DNA of 9,117 bases from an uncultured Clostridia bacterium. GTDB taxonomy: Bacteria; Bacillota; Clostridia; Christensenellales; UBA1242. The notes below the pieces were generated by a model. The model saw only the letters and a list, made by a program, of their open reading frames with translations, did no database searches and had not been told where the DNA came from. The DNA lies in the NCBI GenBank assembly GCA_900554955.1, contig USJH01000033.1, forward strand, positions 1-9,117, given 5' to 3'. Below, piece after piece: positions 5,206 through 9,117 of the stretch. A program made the translations under genes and the position numbers. Position 1 is the first letter of the stretch; every line of letters begins with the position of its first letter.

Positions 5206-7353
5206 ATGAAAAAACAAATCAAATTGTCTCGCATTCATTGTGCGGGTTGTGCGGAAGCACTTGAACAAAAAATAAATGAAATTGAAGAAGTTGAAAGTGC
5301 GTCAATTGATTTTTCAACAAAAACAATTATCTATGAAGCTGGGCATCGTCATGGGCAAGAAAAAGAAATTCGTGACAAGATTATTGATGTTGTAAAAAAG
5401 TTTGATCACACAATTCAAATTGTTGAAGAAGAAGATGACGAAAAGCAGGCGAAAAAAGAAAAGATTCGCAAGATTGTTGACATATCGAAAATTTTTGTTT
5501 GCATTGCACTTGCTGTTGTTGGTTTTGTTTTGCCTGAAAAAATAATGTGGCTTAAAATTACACTTTATGTTCTTGCATATTTGTGTGTTGGCTATGAAGT
5601 TTTAATCTCTGCATTTTTAAACCTTTTCAAAGGGAAATTGCTTGATGAAAATTTCTTGATGACAGTTGCAACAATTGGTGCATTTGCTGTGCAAGAATAT
5701 GTCGATGCAATCGCTGTTATGCTTTTTTATAGCATTGGTGAATTTTTGGAAGGTGTTGCAGTTGAAAAAAGCAAAAAACGAATTAAAAGTTTGCTTTTGG
5801 TTAAAGCTGAAACAGCAAATGTTGTTACAAGTGAAGGTGAACAAACTGTTGAAGTTTCACTCGTGAAAGAAGGAGCAACAATTCGAATTAAGGCGGGCGA
5901 AAAAGTTCCACTTGACTGTGTTGTTTTGGAAGGTTCATCTTATCTTAACACTTCGGCAGTTACTGGTGAAAGCAAAGAGCTTTTTGTTGAAAGTGGTGCA
6001 GAAATTTTGTCGGGGTCAATTAATGGTGAAGGTGTGCTTCTTTGCCGTGTTATAAGAACAGAAGAAGACAGCACTGTTACTAAAATTATCAAACTTGTTG
6101 AAAAAGCAAACAAAAACAAGGCGAAAACTGAAAGATTCATCACAAAGTTTGCAAAAATCTATACACCAATTGTTGTTGTCCTTGCGGTTATGCTTGCTGC
6201 AATTCCACCAATTTTTGGACAACCTTTTAATGTTTGGCTTTACAGAGCTTTAACATTTTTGGTTGTGTCATGTCCTTGTGCTTTGATTTTGTCAATTCCT
6301 CTTGGGTATTTTGCGGGGCTTGGCTCATCGGCAAGAAAAGGGGTTTTAATCAAAGGTGCAACACACCTTGAAACTCTTGCAAAGGCAGACACGGTTATTT
6401 TTGATAAAACTGGAACACTCACTTATGGTGACTTTGAAGTTTCAGAAATTTATGCAACAAAAGATTCAACAAACGAAGAAGTTTTAGAGCTTATCGCATA
6501 TGCGGAAAGCTTTTCGAACCATAGAATTGCAAAATCAATTGTTAAAGCCTATCAAAAAGACATTAACACTGCATGGGTTGAAGAATATAAAGAGATCGCA
6601 GGAAAAGGCGTGGAATGCACATTATTTAACGAAGAATGCGTTGTTGGAAATGCTTCACTTTTGAAAGAAAATGGAATTGTTTTTGAAGAAGCAGACAAAC
6701 CAGGAACTGTGATTTATATCGCAAAAAGCGGAACATATCTTGGATATGTTTTGATTGTTGATAAAGAGAAAGAAGACAGCGCTCTTGCAATAAAAATGCT
6801 TAAAGAAAATGGAATTAAAACTGTTTGCATGTTCACAGGAGACAACGAAAAAGTTGCTTCGGCTGTTTCAAAAGATTTGGGAATAGACAAAACTTTTGCA
6901 GGGCTTTTGCCAGAGCAAAAAGTTGAAAAAATTTCTGCAATTGAAAATGCAAAAACCGTTGTGTTTGTTGGTGACGGAATTAATGATGCACCGGCACTTG
7001 CAACCGCTTCTGTTGGTGTTTCAATGGGTGGTGTTGGAAGTGATGCTGCGATTGAAACTGCCGATGTTGTTTTAATGACAGACAATCCAACACAGCTTGT
7101 TGATGCTGTTAAAATTGCTAAAAAAACAAGAAAAATCACAATGGAAAACATTGTTTTTATAATGGCGATAAAGGTTGCGGTTTTGGCACTTTCAGCATTT
7201 GGATTTGCATCAATGTGGCTTGCAATTTTTGCCGATGTTGGTGTGTGCTTGCTTGCAGTTTTAAACTCTCTCAGGGTTTTGATTTTGCCAAAAGATAAAA
7301 CAATAAAAAATGAAAAGAAGGCAAAAAAACAAAAATCTAAAAACAGAAATTAA
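5206..7353 (+). CDS. cadA: Zn/Cd/Pb-exporting P1B-2-type ATPase
   Basis: 715 residues, an inner-membrane pump driving heavy-metal export with ATP. The N-terminal HMA domain (about 3-73) has the metal site His11-Cys-Ala-Gly-Cys15 and a His-bearing loop (GHRHG, 46-50); an acidic EEEDDE linker follows (74-79). About eight membrane helices are visible: near 93-109, 115-138, 148-163 and 167-183, then 318-338 and 347-370, then 648-668 and 670-693. Actuator motif TGES is 253-256, the phosphorylated Asp400 lies in DKTGT, TGD is 544-546, and the hinge GDGIND is 589-594. Selectivity residues match the Zn/Cd/Pb group: CPC (356-358), Lys656 in helix 7 and Asp677 in DVG of helix 8. It is therefore not a Cu pump. 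The conserved His-Pro of the nucleotide-binding domain reads His439-Arg440 in SNHRIAKS. The C-terminal tail is strongly basic. AGAAGGG (5195-5201) lies four bases before the ATG, and the gene is co-transcribed with the repressor gene. Cd/Zn choice is inference. Confidence 0.95.
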   Translation: MKKQIKLSRIHCAGCAEALEQKINEIEEVESASIDFSTKTIIYEAGHRHGQEKEIRDKIIDVVKKFDHTIQIVEEEDDEKQAKKEKIRKIVDISKIFVCIALAVVGFVLPEKIMWLKITLYVLAYLCVGYEVLISAFLNLFKGKLLDENFLMTVATIGAFAVQEYVDAIAVMLFYSIGEFLEGVAVEKSKKRIKSLLLVKAETANVVTSEGEQTVEVSLVKEGATIRIKAGEKVPLDCVVLEGSSYLNTSAVTGESKELFVESGAEILSGSINGEGVLLCRVIRTEEDSTVTKIIKLVEKANKNKAKTERFITKFAKIYTPIVVVLAVMLAAIPPIFGQPFNVWLYRALTFLVVSCPCALILSIPLGYFAGLGSSARKGVLIKGATHLETLAKADTVIFDKTGTLTYGDFEVSEIYATKDSTNEEVLELIAYAESFSNHRIAKSIVKAYQKDINTAWVEEYKEIAGKGVECTLFNEECVVGNASLLKENGIVFEEADKPGTVIYIAKSGTYLGYVLIVDKEKEDSALAIKMLKENGIKTVCMFTGDNEKVASAVSKDLGIDKTFAGLLPEQKVEKISAIENAKTVVFVGDGINDAPALATASVGVSMGGVGSDAAIETADVVLMTDNPTQLVDAVKIAKKTRKITMENIVFIMAIKVAVLALSAFGFASMWLAIFADVGVCLLAVLNSLRVLILPKDKTIKNEKKAKKQKSKNRN

Positions 7354-7362
7354 TAAAAAAAT

Positions 7363-7397
7363 GAAAAAGGGCAAGTTTGCTCTTTTTCTTTGTTTTT
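7363..7397 (+). terminator. Intrinsic terminator of the metal operon
   Basis: Bases 7363-7373 pair with 7378-7388 around a four-base AGTT loop; the core is AAAGGGCA with TGCTCTTT, including one G-U pair. T-rich sequence (TTTTTCTTTGTTTTT) overlaps and follows the right arm. It lies ten bases after the ATPase stop and just before the argS promoter, separating the two units. Confidence 0.85.
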
Positions 7398-7406
7398 ATA
7401 AAATGC

Positions 7407-7435
7407 TTGATTATTTTATATAATTTTGCTAAAAT
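7407..7435 (+). promoter_or_regulatory. Promoter of argS (extended -10)
   Basis: TTGATT (7407-7412), 17 bases, then TAAAAT (7430-7435), with TGC directly before the -10. A start near 7442 gives a leader of about 19 bases, too short for a T-box, which otherwise often controls tRNA synthetase genes in Firmicutes. Confidence 0.8.
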
Positions 7436-7460
7436 GTTTCGCATAAAAAGGGGAAGAACC

Positions 7461-9117
7461 ATGTCATATAACATTAAAAACGAACTTACGAAATATCTTG
7501 AAGCCGCATTTGAAAAACTTGGGTTTGACAAAGCTGATGTGATGGTTTCATATTCAAACAAGCCAGACGTTGCAGACTATCAGTGTAACAGCGCTTTCAC
7601 ACTTGCAAAAAAACTTGGGAAAAATCCGGTTTTGGTTGCAAATGAAATTGCAGGCGAACTTGGAAACATGAATGGTGAATTTGAAGCTTTGGTTTGTCCA
7701 CCAGCGTTCATTAACTTTAAAATGACAAACGAGCTTATGTCTAAAATTGCAACAATCGCACTTGAAAATCCTGAAGAGTTGATTTTGAAACCAGAAAAGA
7801 AGCAAACAGTTGTGTTTGACTATGGTGGTGCAAACGTTGCAAAGGAACTGCACATTGGACATCTTCGTTCTCCAATTATTGGTGAATCACTTTGCAGACT
7901 TAATCGTTTGATGGGCAATAATGTTATTTCAGACACACACCTTGGTGACTGGGGGCTTCAAATGGGGCTTACCGTTGCTCAGCTTGAAGATGATGGATAT
8001 CTTGAAGGATATTTTAACAGGGGTGAAAACAAAAAAATCACTCTTGACACATTGAACGAAGAATATCCAAAAGCATCACTTCGCAAGAAAGAAGATGAAT
8101 CTTTCAAACAAAAAGCAGAGAAATATACTTTGAGCATTCAAAGAAAGCAAGAACCATATTTCACAATTTATCAAGACATTCGTGCTCTTTCAGTTGAAAA
8201 AATAAAGGCAAATTATCTTACTCTTGGTTGTAAGTTTGATTTGTGGTATGGAGAAAGCACTGCATATCCATATATCGACCGAACAGTTCAAATTTTTAAA
8301 GACAAAGGTCTTGCAAGAATAAGCGAAGGTGCTTTGGTTGTTGATGTTGCTCTTCCTGGTGAAAACATTCCAATTGAGAAAAAAAGTGAAGACGAAATTC
8401 AACGTTATAAAAACCCAATGCCACCAGTAATTATCAAAAAGCACAACGATGCCGATGTTTATGCAACAACAGATATTGCAACAATTTTAATGAGAAACGA
8501 ACAATTTCACCCAGACAAGATTATTTATGTTGTAGATGCAAGACAAGCACAACACTTCACTCAGGTTTTCCGTGCTTGCAAACTTTCAGGAATTTCTCCT
8601 GAAAATCAAGAACTTGTTCACGTTGGTTTTGGAACTATTAATGGAAAAGATGGCAAACCTTTCAAAACAAGAGAAGGAACAACAATCAAACTTGAAGATA
8701 TCATTAACCTTATCACTGGAAAGGCAAAAGAACGTCTTATAGAAAATGGAATGGGCGAAAATCAAGAGCTTGCGCTTCAAATTGGAGTTGGTGCAATGAA
8801 ATATGGCGACCTTTCAAACATCGTTTCAAAAGACTATGTTTTTGACCTTGATAAATTCAGCTCTTTTGAAGGAAAAACTGGGCCATATATTCAATATACT
8901 GGTGCAAGAATAAATTCGCTTTTAGAAAAAGCAAATGAAGACGGCGGAAAAATTTCTGTTTCACTTCCAGAAGAAAGAAACATTGTCATAAACATGATCA
9001 AAATGTTTGACAGTTTTTATGCTTGCTATCAAGACAATAGCATGAATGCTTTGGCTCTTTCAGTTTACAATTTGGCAAGTTCATATGCACAATTTTATAA
9101 CAATATCAGAGTTTTGA
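7461..9117 (+). CDS. argS: Arginyl-tRNA synthetase, 3'-truncated by the window edge
   Basis: 552 complete codons are visible, running open off the right edge. This class I synthetase charges tRNA-Arg with arginine using ATP. The N-terminal tRNA-recognition domain (about 1-110) is followed by the catalytic Rossmann fold with NVAKELHIGHLRSPIIGE (125-142), which holds the HIGH motif at 131-134, and GDWGLQMG (162-169). ArgS proteins typically lack a standard KMSKS; here the equivalent loop is GKPFKTREG (398-406). The anticodon-binding DALR-type domain begins at GPYIQYTGARI (474-484) and reaches the edge at FYNNIRVL. By comparison with the usual bacterial length, a few tens of residues are missing. 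The start is ATG 7461, with AAGGGG (7448-7453) seven bases upstream. It has its own promoter after the terminator of the metal operon, and codon use looks like the neighbours'. No defect is seen in the visible part. Confidence 0.96.
   Translation, partial: MSYNIKNELTKYLEAAFEKLGFDKADVMVSYSNKPDVADYQCNSAFTLAKKLGKNPVLVANEIAGELGNMNGEFEALVCPPAFINFKMTNELMSKIATIALENPEELILKPEKKQTVVFDYGGANVAKELHIGHLRSPIIGESLCRLNRLMGNNVISDTHLGDWGLQMGLTVAQLEDDGYLEGYFNRGENKKITLDTLNEEYPKASLRKKEDESFKQKAEKYTLSIQRKQEPYFTIYQDIRALSVEKIKANYLTLGCKFDLWYGESTAYPYIDRTVQIFKDKGLARISEGALVVDVALPGENIPIEKKSEDEIQRYKNPMPPVIIKKHNDADVYATTDIATILMRNEQFHPDKIIYVVDARQAQHFTQVFRACKLSGISPENQELVHVGFGTINGKDGKPFKTREGTTIKLEDIINLITGKAKERLIENGMGENQELALQIGVGAMKYGDLSNIVSKDYVFDLDKFSSFEGKTGPYIQYTGARINSLLEKANEDGGKISVSLPEERNIVINMIKMFDSFYACYQDNSMNALALSVYNLASSYAQFYNNIRVL

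Noticed and set aside
6714..7151. Minus-strand open frame of 145 codons opposite the ATPase gene
   Set aside because: It mirrors conserved ATPase codons, has no family resemblance and no upstream promoter or Shine-Dalgarno support.
5206..7353. Copper-exporting ATPase (CopA) as an alternative identity
   Set aside because: CopA needs Asn/Tyr and Met/Ser residues in helices 7 and 8. Here Lys656 and Asp677 fit the Zn/Cd/Pb group, and the neighbouring regulator is CadC/SmtB-like rather than CsoR or CopY.
7354..7460. Possible T-box riboswitch ahead of argS
   Set aside because: Only about 19 bases separate the predicted transcription start from the ATG, and no T-box sequence or specifier hairpin is seen. 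The only hairpin is the upstream operon's terminator.

Overview
The window is AT-rich chromosomal DNA (roughly one third G+C by eye, not counted) from a low-GC Gram-positive bacterium, most likely an uncultured Clostridia-type Firmicute. The evidence is a YunB-family sporulation gene, a NifZ/ThiI pair without a rhodanese domain (the Bacillus/Clostridium arrangement), strong AGGAGG-like ribosome binding sites, and sigma-A-like promoters, several with an extended -10. All visible Trp codons are TGG. None of the six visible stop codons is TGA (five TAA, one TAG), and no TGA lies inside a gene, so nothing suggests the Mollicutes code. Assignment to any named genus would be a guess.

Layout from left to right: (1) bases 1-657, the 3' part of a yunB-like sporulation gene that runs off the left edge. 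(2) A promoter, then nifZ (750-1883) and thiI (1888-3057) four bases apart. This is a sulfur-relay pair for tRNA 4-thiouridine and possibly thiamine thiazole, closed by a strong bidirectional hairpin terminator. (3) A convergent minus-strand GT4-family glycosyltransferase gene (3119-4489) that ends just beyond the shared terminator. (4) A 344-base divergent intergenic region holding the glycosyltransferase promoter and, pointing the other way, a TTGACA-17-TATACT promoter. Two perfect inverted repeats of the ATATGAA/TTCATAT type mark this second promoter, one of them inside it; an mRNA leader of about 170 bases follows. (5) A two-gene metal-resistance operon, an ArsR/SmtB/CadC-family repressor (4835-5194) and a Zn/Cd/Pb P1B-2 ATPase (5206-7353), closed by a hairpin terminator. 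(6) argS (7461 to the right edge), arginyl-tRNA synthetase, with its own promoter and its last few dozen codons cut off.

The one region with its own regulatory logic is the metal operon. The repressor carries both classical metal-site types of its family (N-terminal and helix-3 cysteines, plus a complete DxH-x10-HxxE helix-5 site). The promoter is covered by an operator of the expected half-site and spacing, and the ATPase has all the ion-selectivity residues of the Zn/Cd group. Metal binding should release the repressor and switch on both genes. The rest is ordinary core-genome content. I found no CRISPR array, transposon, tRNA, rRNA, phage gene or clearly undescribed multi-gene system. The most noteworthy details are the doubled operator, the long leader, the four-Cys repressor N-terminus and an HP-to-HR change in the ATPase.
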